Part shown: positions 9,040 through 17,597 of the stretch, piece after piece
Layout of the letters: each line of letters starts with the position of its first letter
Position numbering within the stretch: position 1 is the stretch's first letter
Assembly: GCA_020832305.1 (NCBI GenBank)
Contig: JAFIEV010000028.1
Coordinates: 1 to 64,000 of the forward strand
Source of the DNA: Cyclobacteriaceae bacterium
Lineage (GTDB): Bacteria > Bacteroidota > Bacteroidia > Cytophagales > Cyclobacteriaceae
DNA: 64,000 nucleotides
Direction: 5' to 3'
The notes under the pieces: generated by a model
What the model was told of the DNA's origin: nothing
The model's database searches: none
Seen by the model: only the letters and a program-made list of their open reading frames with translations
Program-made: the position numbers and the translations under genes

Positions 9040-10068
9040 ATGAAACAATTTATTTTATATGTAATGTTTATTGGTGGCATAATTAATGCCTTTGGTCAAC
9101 CCTATCCAAATCCCTACCAATTGGTGGAAGATTGGGCCAAGTTACCGGATGGACGAATAATGGGAGCGGTTGGAAAAGTAACCGTAGATCCTGACGGAGA
9201 ACACATTTGGGCAGTTATCCGCTGCGATGCCACTGAAAGAGACAGATTTGGCAGTGAATGCCTTGATTCTGACCTGGATCCCATTATCAAGTTTGACCAG
9301 GACGGCAATGTTGTGCAAAGTTTTGGCAGTGGCATGTTTATTTGGCCACATGGTCTTGCTATTGACAAGGAAGGAAATGTGTGGGTAACAGAGTCTGTTG
9401 CCGATAGCCGCATACCGAAAGGTGACAAGCGCGGGCATCAGGTTTTTAAGTTCAGCCCGCAAGGTGAGGTGTTAATGGTGCTTGGCACTCCTGGCGTTGC
9501 CGGCACCGGAGATTATGAGTTTAATGCTCCTGCCGATGTTGCCATTGCTGAAAATGGAGATATTTTTATTGCCGATGGTCATAGCCACAATACCAACAAT
9601 AGGGTGATGAAATACTCGAAGGATGGAAAATTCATCAAGTCATGGGGAAAAACAGGTTATGGGCCAGGCGAGTTCAGATCATTGCATGCATTGGACATTG
9701 ATAAAAGAGGTAGATTATTTGTAGCCGACAGAGGGAATAAGCGGTTGCAGATATTCGACCAGGAGGGAAACTTTATTACCGAATGGTCACAGTTTGGAAT
9801 GCCAAGCGGTTTGTGCTTTGATGAACATGACAACATTTATGTTGCAGATTCTGAATCGGACAATATTCAAAACCCCGGATGGGAAATGGGGATCAGAATT
9901 GGAGAAGCAAATATGGGATGGGTGCATTATTTCATCAAGTTGCAAACCGGAGACCCACGAAATACAAGAACCAACGGGGCTGAATTTGTAGCAGTTGATA
10001 AATATGGAAACATTTACGGAGGTGAACCCGGGCCACGCAAACTGCAAAAATATGTAAGGGTTCGGTGA
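9040..10068 (+). CDS. Exported NHL-repeat beta-propeller protein
   Basis: The 342-residue protein has a signal peptide ending near residue 19 (NAFG-QP) and at least five NHL-type repeats, for example WPHGLAIDKEGNVWVTE, ADVAIAENGDIFIADG, LHALDIDKRGRLFVADR and SGLCFDEHDNIYVADS. Together they form a six-bladed propeller resembling the peptidylglycine amidating lyase fold. It probably works in the periplasm as a binding protein or lyase-type enzyme; no catalytic assignment is possible from sequence alone. It is 211 bases from the GH120 gene, so it may have its own promoter. The C-terminus (KLQKYVRVR) looks complete. Confidence 0.75.
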   Translation: MKQFILYVMFIGGIINAFGQPYPNPYQLVEDWAKLPDGRIMGAVGKVTVDPDGEHIWAVIRCDATERDRFGSECLDSDLDPIIKFDQDGNVVQSFGSGMFIWPHGLAIDKEGNVWVTESVADSRIPKGDKRGHQVFKFSPQGEVLMVLGTPGVAGTGDYEFNAPADVAIAENGDIFIADGHSHNTNNRVMKYSKDGKFIKSWGKTGYGPGEFRSLHALDIDKRGRLFVADRGNKRLQIFDQEGNFITEWSQFGMPSGLCFDEHDNIYVADSESDNIQNPGWEMGIRIGEANMGWVHYFIKLQTGDPRNTRTNGAEFVAVDKYGNIYGGEPGPRKLQKYVRVR

Positions 10069-10192
10069 TAAGTTATTTGAAACCACTGATCCCGAACCAT
10101 TGAAGGTTGGCCATATTGCATTGCGCATTGGCGGGACTGCTGGATTTAAGGCGGGCTGTTTACTGAAGGATTTGGAAATATCAAGCAATTAA
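10058..10192 (+). pseudogene. Orphan 3' coding remnant after the NHL gene
   Basis: After the NHL stop codon, a different frame stays open from 10058 to a TAA at 10190-10192 and has protein-like composition: KLFETTDPEPLKVGHIALRI, followed by GGTAGFKAGCLLKDLEISSN. The pattern (GHIALRIGGT, then a short strand) resembles the last strands of a concanavalin-like sandwich domain. There is no start codon, and the frame is closed upstream by a TAA at 10055-10057. It looks like the tail of a lost gene. The family is not recognised with certainty. Confidence 0.45.
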
Positions 10193-10245
10193 CATTTTGT
10201 CGGATAATAAAGCACATAATTCGGCCTGAAATAAAAATTTATAGG

Positions 10246-12114
10246 ATGAAGAAATACTGCCTCATTACGATTTGTTTTATGCTGGTTTCCATTGCCATTA
10301 TTGCGCAGGAAAATCAGGTATTAATTGATGTGAAAAGCGCTAAGCTGGAATTAACAAAACAGGGAAAGGAATTATTGATTGAAGCGTATATACCACGGGG
10401 AATAACGGAATTTGAACTTCGGATTGAGTCAGACAGAAACAACCCGGTTTCAAGTGCACGTGATATCATTCCATCTGATCCCGACCCTGCAGCCCGCGCT
10501 GCAAATTTTGAAATATCTTCCCTTGATGTAAGATATCCTGTTGTAGATGTTGAATTGGAATACGGCATGGATGGAGTGTGCGTTTTTGAGGAAGAACCCG
10601 AAGGTGAATATATATTCGGAGGCCCGTTTTTTAGAGAAAGCCTGCCTCTAAAAAAGCAGATTACGTTGCCTGCCCATAAATTGGAATACTGGGAAAATTC
10701 ATTAATGCTAGACCATAATGTACCCGGAATTGAAAAGGTGTATTTACGAAAAACTTTTCCCGTCATTCTTCGAAATTTTAATCACACCTTTAACCTGTTG
10801 TCTGAAGACTGGTCCGGGGAAATTAGAATTGTTGCTTTGGTAGATAACGAAACGATAGAATTAGCCTCTGCCCGAATTGAATCGAGCCATGAAATTCATG
10901 AAAAAGCAAAAGATATTGAAAAGATGAAAGGAAGTGGAATCTCCAGAAAGCGACTAATTTCTTCATTGGAATTATTAATCGAAGATGGATTACGCAGACA
11001 AAACAATAATCCATATAGCCCAACTTACGGAAATTTGTATGCTTTTTATGATTTGGAAGCAAAAGTTCATCGAACGAATTACTGGAACTGGGCCAGCACC
11101 CAATATGTGAAAATGGTGTTGGATGCAATTGAAATGCCTGAAATTCAACAATTATACGATACAGATGAGTTAGTAAGCGCAGTGGATAAAGTTGGGCGAA
11201 ATATTCTGAGATATCAATTGCTGGAAGAAGGCCATCCAAGCGAAGGATCCTTTCTGGTTATCTGGTCGCGTCGCTTCAACAGATTTACCAAATGGATCGG
11301 CACTTCTGATTCCGGGGTAATGATTCGCTGGGCCTTAATTCCCTTGTTTCAGGCAACCGGCGACAGCACCTACCTGGAGGCTTCCATACACTGGTGCCTG
11401 CAAAAAGGTTCTATGCTTGATACTTTCGATGTGCTGCCGCATTACTATCTATATGACGAAGACCGTTTTAATGAACGAATACTGGATGAAACCGGATGGG
11501 ATCCCGAAGGGCATGCAGCGCTTTACGAAGTAACAGGTGATGACCGTTTCAGAAAGATTGGCAAAGAATTTATGGACAAACACATGAAAGCATTTCAACG
11601 GGAGGACGGACTTTGGCATCGTGCCTATGACTGGACAATCGGAGAACATGTAGAAACAATTAAAATGACCCGGGGCCTGGGTTGGGCAATGGAAGGACTG
11701 CTGGCAATGAATCGTATGTATCCCGATACTATTTATTTGGAATATGCCGAAAAGATGGCAAAACAATTTATAAAGCATCAGAATACAGATGGTTCCTGGT
11801 CCTATATTTTCGATGGCGATGCTGAGGAAGTTGGTATTTCTGAAAAAGGCACAGCTCTATGGAGTTTATTGTTTTACCAGCTTTACAATGCCACAGAAAA
11901 ACCGGAATACCTACAAGCAGCACGCAAAGCATTATCCTGGTGTCTGGAAAATCAATACACAGGTCCTGATATTGAAGCTATCGGTGGGCTGGTTGGCAGT
12001 ACGCCTGCCTCAATGGTTGGAATCCGTGAATACTTTCCTGCCAGTTGTGCATACACCACCGGATTTTTTGGCATGGCTATCCTGGAGGAGTTAAAGATTC
12101 TAACTAAAGAATAA
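10246..12114 (+). CDS. Putative six-hairpin (alpha/alpha)6 glycosidase-like exported protein
   Basis: The 622-residue protein has a signal peptide (residues 1-20, IIAQ-EN), a beta-rich N-terminal domain to about residue 210, and a helical C-terminal half with repeated hairpin signatures: NYWNWASTQYVKMVLDAI, GLWHRAYDW, MTRGLGWAMEGLLAMNRM and GTALWSLLFYQLY. The last blocks recall the WSRGNGW region of GH88/GH105 enzymes, but the resemblance is only of fold. The family is not recognised and no catalytic residues are assigned. It lies among glycan-degrading genes, 177 bases after the NHL gene and 180 bases before a metallophosphatase gene. A role in oligosaccharide hydrolysis is an inference. Confidence 0.6.
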   Translation: MKKYCLITICFMLVSIAIIAQENQVLIDVKSAKLELTKQGKELLIEAYIPRGITEFELRIESDRNNPVSSARDIIPSDPDPAARAANFEISSLDVRYPVVDVELEYGMDGVCVFEEEPEGEYIFGGPFFRESLPLKKQITLPAHKLEYWENSLMLDHNVPGIEKVYLRKTFPVILRNFNHTFNLLSEDWSGEIRIVALVDNETIELASARIESSHEIHEKAKDIEKMKGSGISRKRLISSLELLIEDGLRRQNNNPYSPTYGNLYAFYDLEAKVHRTNYWNWASTQYVKMVLDAIEMPEIQQLYDTDELVSAVDKVGRNILRYQLLEEGHPSEGSFLVIWSRRFNRFTKWIGTSDSGVMIRWALIPLFQATGDSTYLEASIHWCLQKGSMLDTFDVLPHYYLYDEDRFNERILDETGWDPEGHAALYEVTGDDRFRKIGKEFMDKHMKAFQREDGLWHRAYDWTIGEHVETIKMTRGLGWAMEGLLAMNRMYPDTIYLEYAEKMAKQFIKHQNTDGSWSYIFDGDAEEVGISEKGTALWSLLFYQLYNATEKPEYLQAARKALSWCLENQYTGPDIEAIGGLVGSTPASMVGIREYFPASCAYTTGFFGMAILEELKILTKE

Positions 12115-12294
12115 AATATTGATATAAAAATGTATTACATTGAAAATGAGTGCTTTGAATGTAACAAAGTAGAATTAAATAGGCTAAGGAAAACTTTTAG
12201 ATTATTAAATGACACTATTCGAAAATCGTAGTCAATGGTTTAACAATTCCTTTACGCCCCTGTAAAATTTATTTTTAATCGTAAACCTAAAATA

Positions 12295-13971
12295 ATGAAA
12301 CACTTCGCTTTATCTTTAATTTTTATTGGATTATTTTTTAATGCCAATGCGCAGGTGGGAGATCCACCATTACGAGCCCCATTTGAAGATCTTGACTTAT
12401 ATTGTACCAATGACTGGTGGAATTATGCCAGGAAGGTAAGAGACAGCCCCGGCCTGATCATTGATGTAGAAGTTCCGCGTGATGAGGTTATTTGTTTTGG
12501 TATGTATACCACTCATAACAAGATCATGAAAATGACCGCCCAGCTATTTCCACTTTATCCAGAAGAAACGCGGGATGTTCGGCTGGAACTGAAACAAAAT
12601 GGTACCTGGAAAGAAGTAGCCAGAGAAATGGTTAATGATATCGGTTGGTCAACATTGTTCAGAATTGAAAATTGGGATGAAACCAAAGATGTTCCCTACC
12701 GGTTACGCCATGGTGAAAATGCCGTATTTCAGGGCTTAATTAGAAAAAACCCTATCGATAAAGAAGAAATCTCAGTGGCAATATTAAACTGTAATTCAAA
12801 CAAAGAGCGAGGATTACGCGAAGAATATACGAGAAACGTAAACCATTTTGATCCTGATTTGATATTTTTTGCAGGGGATCAGAGTTACGATCATACAGAA
12901 CATACAGCAGCATGGCTACTTTTTGGGCTTCAGTTTCGCGAACTTTTCAGGGAAAGACCTGGCATAGCTATTCCAGATGATCACGATATAGGCCAGGGAA
13001 ATATATGGGGCGAAGAAGGTAAGATAGCCTCAACTACAGCAGGTGACGATGGTGGATATTTCTACCACCACGAATATGTGAAAATGGTGGAACGTTGCCA
13101 AACATCCCATCTGCCTGATCCTTATGACCCTACTCCAATTCAACAAGGTATCGGTGTTTATTATACACGATTAACCTTGGGAGGTATTGATTTTGCCATC
13201 ATAGAAGACCGGAAGTTTAAAACGGGTCCGGCTGGAAAAATTCCGCAACAGGGACCACGACCAGACCATATCCTTAACCCTGATTATGATCCAAAATCGA
13301 TTGATTTGGAAGGACTAAAGCTTTTAGGCGATCGCCAACTTGCTTTTTTAGAGGATTGGGGAAAACGGTACGATGGCATTTCGATGAAAGTTGTTCTTTC
13401 ACAAACCGCATTTAGCGGTAATGCTCACAGGCATGGTGGGTTTGATAATTATTTACATGCCGACTTGGATTGTAACGGATGGCCGCAAACAGGCAGAAAT
13501 AAAGCATTGCGATTGATACAAGATGCCGGGGCAATACATTTAGCCGGAGATCAGCATTTAGCAACTTTCGTTCAGCACGGAATCGATAATTTCCGTGACG
13601 GTCCCTTTGCATTCGTTGCACCCGCACTTGTAAATACTTATTACAGAAGATGGTGGCATCCGCTTAATGAGCAGTCAGGTAAAAACAAAGACCCTAAAAA
13701 TCCATTGCCTTTTACAGGCGATTATTTTGATGGTTTAGGTAACAAAATAACCATGCATGCATACGCCAACATAGAAGGCCCTGAATTGCTTCGTGATGGT
13801 TTTGGATTCGTTCGATTGAATAAAAAAGAGAAGAGTATAACTTTTGAAAGCTGGGACCGATTTACTGATGTTACCAAGCCCGGAGTTAAACAAATGCCGG
13901 GTTGGCCACGCACCATAAGACGAACGGATTCAGAAGATAAATTTATCTGGAATATTGACCCACTACAGTAG
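12295..13971 (+). CDS. PhoD-like metallophosphatase, exported
   Basis: The 558-residue protein has a signal peptide ending near residue 20 (NANAQ). It contains the PhoD-type metal motifs: LIFFAGDQSYDH at about residues 188-199, GIAIPDDHDIGQGN near 222-235, and IHLAGDQHLATFVQHG in the C-terminal third. This set coordinates the metal ions in PhoD-like phosphodiesterases/phosphatases. Proteins of this kind are common beside sulfatases in Bacteroidota glycan clusters. The substrate is unknown and may be a phospho- or sulfo-glycan. Confidence 0.8.
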   Translation: MKHFALSLIFIGLFFNANAQVGDPPLRAPFEDLDLYCTNDWWNYARKVRDSPGLIIDVEVPRDEVICFGMYTTHNKIMKMTAQLFPLYPEETRDVRLELKQNGTWKEVAREMVNDIGWSTLFRIENWDETKDVPYRLRHGENAVFQGLIRKNPIDKEEISVAILNCNSNKERGLREEYTRNVNHFDPDLIFFAGDQSYDHTEHTAAWLLFGLQFRELFRERPGIAIPDDHDIGQGNIWGEEGKIASTTAGDDGGYFYHHEYVKMVERCQTSHLPDPYDPTPIQQGIGVYYTRLTLGGIDFAIIEDRKFKTGPAGKIPQQGPRPDHILNPDYDPKSIDLEGLKLLGDRQLAFLEDWGKRYDGISMKVVLSQTAFSGNAHRHGGFDNYLHADLDCNGWPQTGRNKALRLIQDAGAIHLAGDQHLATFVQHGIDNFRDGPFAFVAPALVNTYYRRWWHPLNEQSGKNKDPKNPLPFTGDYFDGLGNKITMHAYANIEGPELLRDGFGFVRLNKKEKSITFESWDRFTDVTKPGVKQMPGWPRTIRRTDSEDKFIWNIDPLQ

Positions 13972-14090
13972 GTTAGCTATTGATTGGAAATTGCTTGTAT
14001 GAAATATTTGTGATATCTGTGGTGCTAAGGTCAGCAAAAAAAGTATTGTATAAAATACCCGGGTTATGTTTCCTTAGGTTGGTAAAAGCA

Positions 14091-14123
14091 TTTGCTTACT
14101 GACCCGGTATACAATTATTTTTG
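14091..14123 (+). promoter_or_regulatory. Bacteroidota-type promoter for the ThuA-DUF6807 gene
   Basis: TTTG at 14091-14094 and TATTTTTG at 14116-14123 match the -33 and -7 (TAnnTTTG) boxes of the Bacteroidota primary sigma factor, with a 21-base spacer. The start codon at 14150 is 26 bases further on. This suggests that a new transcription unit begins here. Confidence 0.6.
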
Positions 14124-14149
14124 GCAGAATATTTTTTAATTATAAGCAA

Positions 14150-15889
14150 ATGGATAAGAAATTTTTTTTCATGCTCTTTCTCACCATACTAAGTGCTAAG
14201 ATCAACCTTTTAGCGAATGTAGATCCTGTCAGCATTTTAATCCTGAGTGGAAGAAACAATCATGAATGGGATAAGACAACCCTTTTGCTTGAGAAAATTT
14301 TCAATGCCCATCATAGGTTCCAGGCGACCTATACCTATCAGCCCGATACGCTCACCTACAATGACCTCATGGTATATGATGCCATAGTAAGCAATTTCAA
14401 CTCATGGCCTGAAAATGAATACCGATGGCCGGCAGAACTGGAGCAGGCCTTGTTGAAATATATTGAAGAAGGAGGGGGTATGGTGTTTTTTCATGCAGCT
14501 ACTTCTGCTTTTTACGGCTGGCCTGAGTTTAAAAATATTTCAACGGGTGCCTGGATCGATGAAACTTCGCATGGCAGGCCCGCCCCGGCAAAGGTATCCA
14601 TAGAAAATCAGCAACACCCCATCACCCGTGGCATGAAAGATTTTGTGATTTTTGATGAACTATGGATAAACGCGGAGCAGAATTCAGACTTTGAAGTGCT
14701 TGCATATGCCATTAATGAAGATGCCAAATCAAAGGGACATCCGCAGCAGGCAGCGGTGATGATTAAAGAATATGGAAAAGGCAGAATATTCCATACCATA
14801 CTGGGTCACGACTCAAGGGCTATGCGTAATACCGGATTTCAAAGCCTCATGCTCAGAGGCACCGAATGGGCTGCCAACAATGGGGTGACTATAAAAATAC
14901 CTCAGGAACTAAGTATTGGCGATTCAGCAACACAGGCCAACTACAGCTGGCATCAATCCGACAGCAGTATGGCACTTGTAAAAAATAATCGTATCGTTTG
15001 GCAATTCAACTACCATGACCGCTTCCTTAAACCTTATATGCATCCGGTCTATGTCAACGATATACGTATGACGGCCCTCAGTCCTGATGACCATGTCTGG
15101 CACCTGGGCCAATGGTTTTCATGGAAATACATCAATGGCATCAATTTCTGGGAGTATTCAGACCGTATTGATTTTACAATGGAAGGAAGCATAGAAATAC
15201 GGGATGTGGAATTTTACAAGAATCCTGATCATTCGGCCAGGATAAGCTATACATCGATCTACAGCTCCGGCAGACAAGGGCTTTTGGAAGAAAAGACTGA
15301 AATCCGCATACATAGCCCTGAAATTGAAGGCCATCTGGTCATGGATTATGATATAACATGCAGAGCACTGGCAAAAAAGGTGGAGCTTAACCGTACGCCT
15401 CCCCCGACAGAAGGCCCCGAAGGCAAACTATGGGGCGGATATGCCGGTTTGTCCATTCGCTTTAATCAGGATTTTATGAACAGTAAAGCACTGGCTTCCG
15501 GCGGACTTATTTATGAATTCAGCAGCTTTGCACATAACTGGGATCCCCGGGCAGATGAGTTAAAAATAACCAGGTATAAACATACGTCTCCTGATAAGAC
15601 CGGTGAAAACTGGTATTATATGGGCTTTGATGCCCTGGACGGGCGAACTGCAGGAAGCGCTGTTTTCATCCACCCGAAAAACAGGGGCGCCGGAGAGGCA
15701 TGGTATTCGGTAAACTCACCAGGTATGCCTTTCTTTTTCTTTTCTCCGGCCTATCTTTATCATCAACCTGTCGTTTTGAAGAAAAATGATAGTATTCATC
15801 TCAAATACCGAGTATTACATGTAGAAGGCATGGTGGATAGAGACAAATTAGATGATGAATACCTGAAGTTCATATCCGGCCAGAAATAA
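14150..15889 (+). CDS. ThuA-domain plus DUF6807 (PmoA-like) exported protein
   Basis: The 579-residue protein has a signal peptide (about 1-23). A ThuA/glutamine-amidotransferase-like domain follows at about 25-245: ILILSGRNNHEWDKT, GGGMVFFHAATSAFYGWPEF and GRIFHTILGHDSRAM. The C-terminal domain at about 265-575 is DUF6807, seen in RFLKPYMHPVY and SPDDHVWHLGQWFSWKYING. This two-domain arrangement occurs in Bacteroidota and Planctomycetota sugar clusters, often beside Gfo/Idh/MocA proteins, as here 23 bases downstream. The biochemical role is not established; handling of oxidised or keto sugars outside the cytoplasm is possible (inference). Confidence 0.8.
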   Translation: MDKKFFFMLFLTILSAKINLLANVDPVSILILSGRNNHEWDKTTLLLEKIFNAHHRFQATYTYQPDTLTYNDLMVYDAIVSNFNSWPENEYRWPAELEQALLKYIEEGGGMVFFHAATSAFYGWPEFKNISTGAWIDETSHGRPAPAKVSIENQQHPITRGMKDFVIFDELWINAEQNSDFEVLAYAINEDAKSKGHPQQAAVMIKEYGKGRIFHTILGHDSRAMRNTGFQSLMLRGTEWAANNGVTIKIPQELSIGDSATQANYSWHQSDSSMALVKNNRIVWQFNYHDRFLKPYMHPVYVNDIRMTALSPDDHVWHLGQWFSWKYINGINFWEYSDRIDFTMEGSIEIRDVEFYKNPDHSARISYTSIYSSGRQGLLEEKTEIRIHSPEIEGHLVMDYDITCRALAKKVELNRTPPPTEGPEGKLWGGYAGLSIRFNQDFMNSKALASGGLIYEFSSFAHNWDPRADELKITRYKHTSPDKTGENWYYMGFDALDGRTAGSAVFIHPKNRGAGEAWYSVNSPGMPFFFFSPAYLYHQPVVLKKNDSIHLKYRVLHVEGMVDRDKLDDEYLKFISGQK

Positions 15890-15912
15890 CCGATTGTGTA
15901 ATTTTTTTAACT

Positions 15913-17262
15913 ATGAATCGCATGAGCAATTTAGGAAGAAGAGATTTTTTGAAAAAAGCCGGACTTGGCGTATCCAGTGCAATGTTTGTTCCCGGCATCA
16001 TTAGATCCTCAGCCCATATGCAGGATCATATACGGCTGGCACATATAGGGGTGGGTGCCCATGGAAGTGGTGAACTGAAAAACTATTTTCTTCCCTTTGG
16101 CTTCACGCGTTCTGTAGCGGTAAGTGATGTATGGAAAAATCGCCGAAAGGATACCCGTAAACTCATCCGTGCTTATTATAAAGACAATCAGATTAGCAGT
16201 CCGAAATGCAGGGATTATCTTGATTTTGAAGAACTGCTTGAAAGAAAGGATATTGATGCCGTTGTGATTAACAGTCCGGATCACTGGCACACCCCTATGG
16301 CGATAAAGGCGGCAAGAGCAGGTAAGCACATCTGGCTGGCTAAACCATTGGGATTGAGTTATCCCCACTACAAGGTATTGGAAAAAGAGATTGCCGCCCA
16401 CGATGTGCGTTTTCATTACGGAACGCAGCAAAGGGCCCAGAAACATATGCAGGCAGGGATTGATATGATCCGCGAAGGGAAAATCGGAGAAATCGAACAC
16501 GTTGAGATATGGTGCCCTGGCTTAAACCCTGTGCCGAATCCGGTTTGTATAGAAGAAAAACCTCCACGTGGCTTTGATTTTGATCGATGGACCGGGCCGG
16601 CGCCTTTAAATCCTTATTGTCCCGACAGGGCCACCAACAACAGTTCCTGGTTTCAGTGGGATTACAGCATCGGTTTTCTTGCAGGATGGGGCGCTCATCC
16701 CCTCGATGTATTGGTCTGGGCCTTAAAAGACCAGGTAAAGGGTTCTTACAGCTGTAATGGCACCGGCACTTTCTGGGATTCCACCGCAGGCATGTACAAT
16801 AATATAATGTCGTGGGATGTGCAGTATGAATTTGACAGCGGTTTAAAAATGCATTTTTTCAGTCATGATATCGCGGAGCAAAAAGATTTGCTCAAAAATC
16901 CTTTACGTGATGATAAAAACGGCACTACATTTTTTGGCAGCAAAGGCACAATTTCGCTGAGTCGTGGAAAGGCCATATCGGATGTGCCCGAATTACACAG
17001 AAAATTGCAGGACATTCCCAATAGCGGCGCTCCCGATATGGCGCAGATGTTTGTCGACGCCATAAAGGGCGGAAAATCAAAGGAAACCTGTCCGCTGGAA
17101 GATGCTATTATTTCCGATGGTTTAAGCCATCTGGCCAATATTGCGATACGCAGAGGCAGAAAGGTTAGCTGGAATCCCATGACAGGAAGCATACCGGATG
17201 ATCCGGAAGCCATGAAACTTTTTACCAGGGAGTATCGTGCGCCTTATGGGGTGGGTGGTTAG
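15913..17262 (+). CDS. Tat-exported Gfo/Idh/MocA-family oxidoreductase
   Basis: The 449-residue protein opens with a twin-arginine signal (RRDFLKKAG at 9-17). A Rossmann domain follows: IRLAHIGVGAHGSGELKNY, AVSDVW and DAVVINSPDHWHTPMAI. The usual EKP motif reads A143-K144-P145, so the catalytic Lys is kept while the Glu is Ala. The C-terminal domain has the GWGAHPLDVLVWAL block of the family. Such proteins oxidise or reduce sugars with bound NAD(P), and secreted members include retaining glycosidases of the GH109 type. It is 23 bases after the ThuA-DUF6807 gene and probably co-transcribed. The substrate is unknown. Confidence 0.88.
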   Translation: MNRMSNLGRRDFLKKAGLGVSSAMFVPGIIRSSAHMQDHIRLAHIGVGAHGSGELKNYFLPFGFTRSVAVSDVWKNRRKDTRKLIRAYYKDNQISSPKCRDYLDFEELLERKDIDAVVINSPDHWHTPMAIKAARAGKHIWLAKPLGLSYPHYKVLEKEIAAHDVRFHYGTQQRAQKHMQAGIDMIREGKIGEIEHVEIWCPGLNPVPNPVCIEEKPPRGFDFDRWTGPAPLNPYCPDRATNNSSWFQWDYSIGFLAGWGAHPLDVLVWALKDQVKGSYSCNGTGTFWDSTAGMYNNIMSWDVQYEFDSGLKMHFFSHDIAEQKDLLKNPLRDDKNGTTFFGSKGTISLSRGKAISDVPELHRKLQDIPNSGAPDMAQMFVDAIKGGKSKETCPLEDAIISDGLSHLANIAIRRGRKVSWNPMTGSIPDDPEAMKLFTREYRAPYGVGG

Positions 17263-17597
17263 TTGTTGATTTGTTGAATTGTTGATTTGTTGAGCCCGTA
17301 GGGATTAAAATGAAATTCTTTACCTTCCCTGTTGTTGGAGTTTTCTCCAACCACCACCCCCAAAGAAAAAGCTCAGAGCTCGTAGCTAATTGTTATGATA
17401 ATAGAGGCACAGGTGGCGTGTGAACGCCAGCGTTGGTTGGCAGACCGCGTTAGAAACGCTGCTTATGGTATTAAAATTTCAGTATATTAATTTGCGTCCT
17501 CGTTTCAAACGAGGACGATATTTCATGTTAAAGTATTGATATATAGTAATATAATAAGGAAACATGCTGCGCGTTGGCACCACCATGCATCCTCAAT
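17263..17597. repeat. Intergenic repeat block 1 (repeat A and B copies)
   Basis: No gene was found here. A short TTGTTGA(A/T) tandem at 17261-17292 leads into repeat A at 17293-17363, which recurs at 20132-20203 in the same orientation with few differences. Repeat B at 17444-17523 recurs at 22243-22333; both copies begin ACCGCGTT and end in a 23-base palindrome (17495-17517 here). An AGCTCGTAG-type word at about 17371-17387 is shared with the other intergenic blocks. Confidence 0.8.
17495..17517. repeat. 23-base perfect palindrome, repeat B copy 1
   Basis: The arms CGTCCTCGTTT and AAACGAGGACG are exact reverse complements around a single central C. The same palindrome with a central T is at 22306-22328. 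Both are followed by ATATT. It could form a strong hairpin like a REP sequence. Confidence 0.8.
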
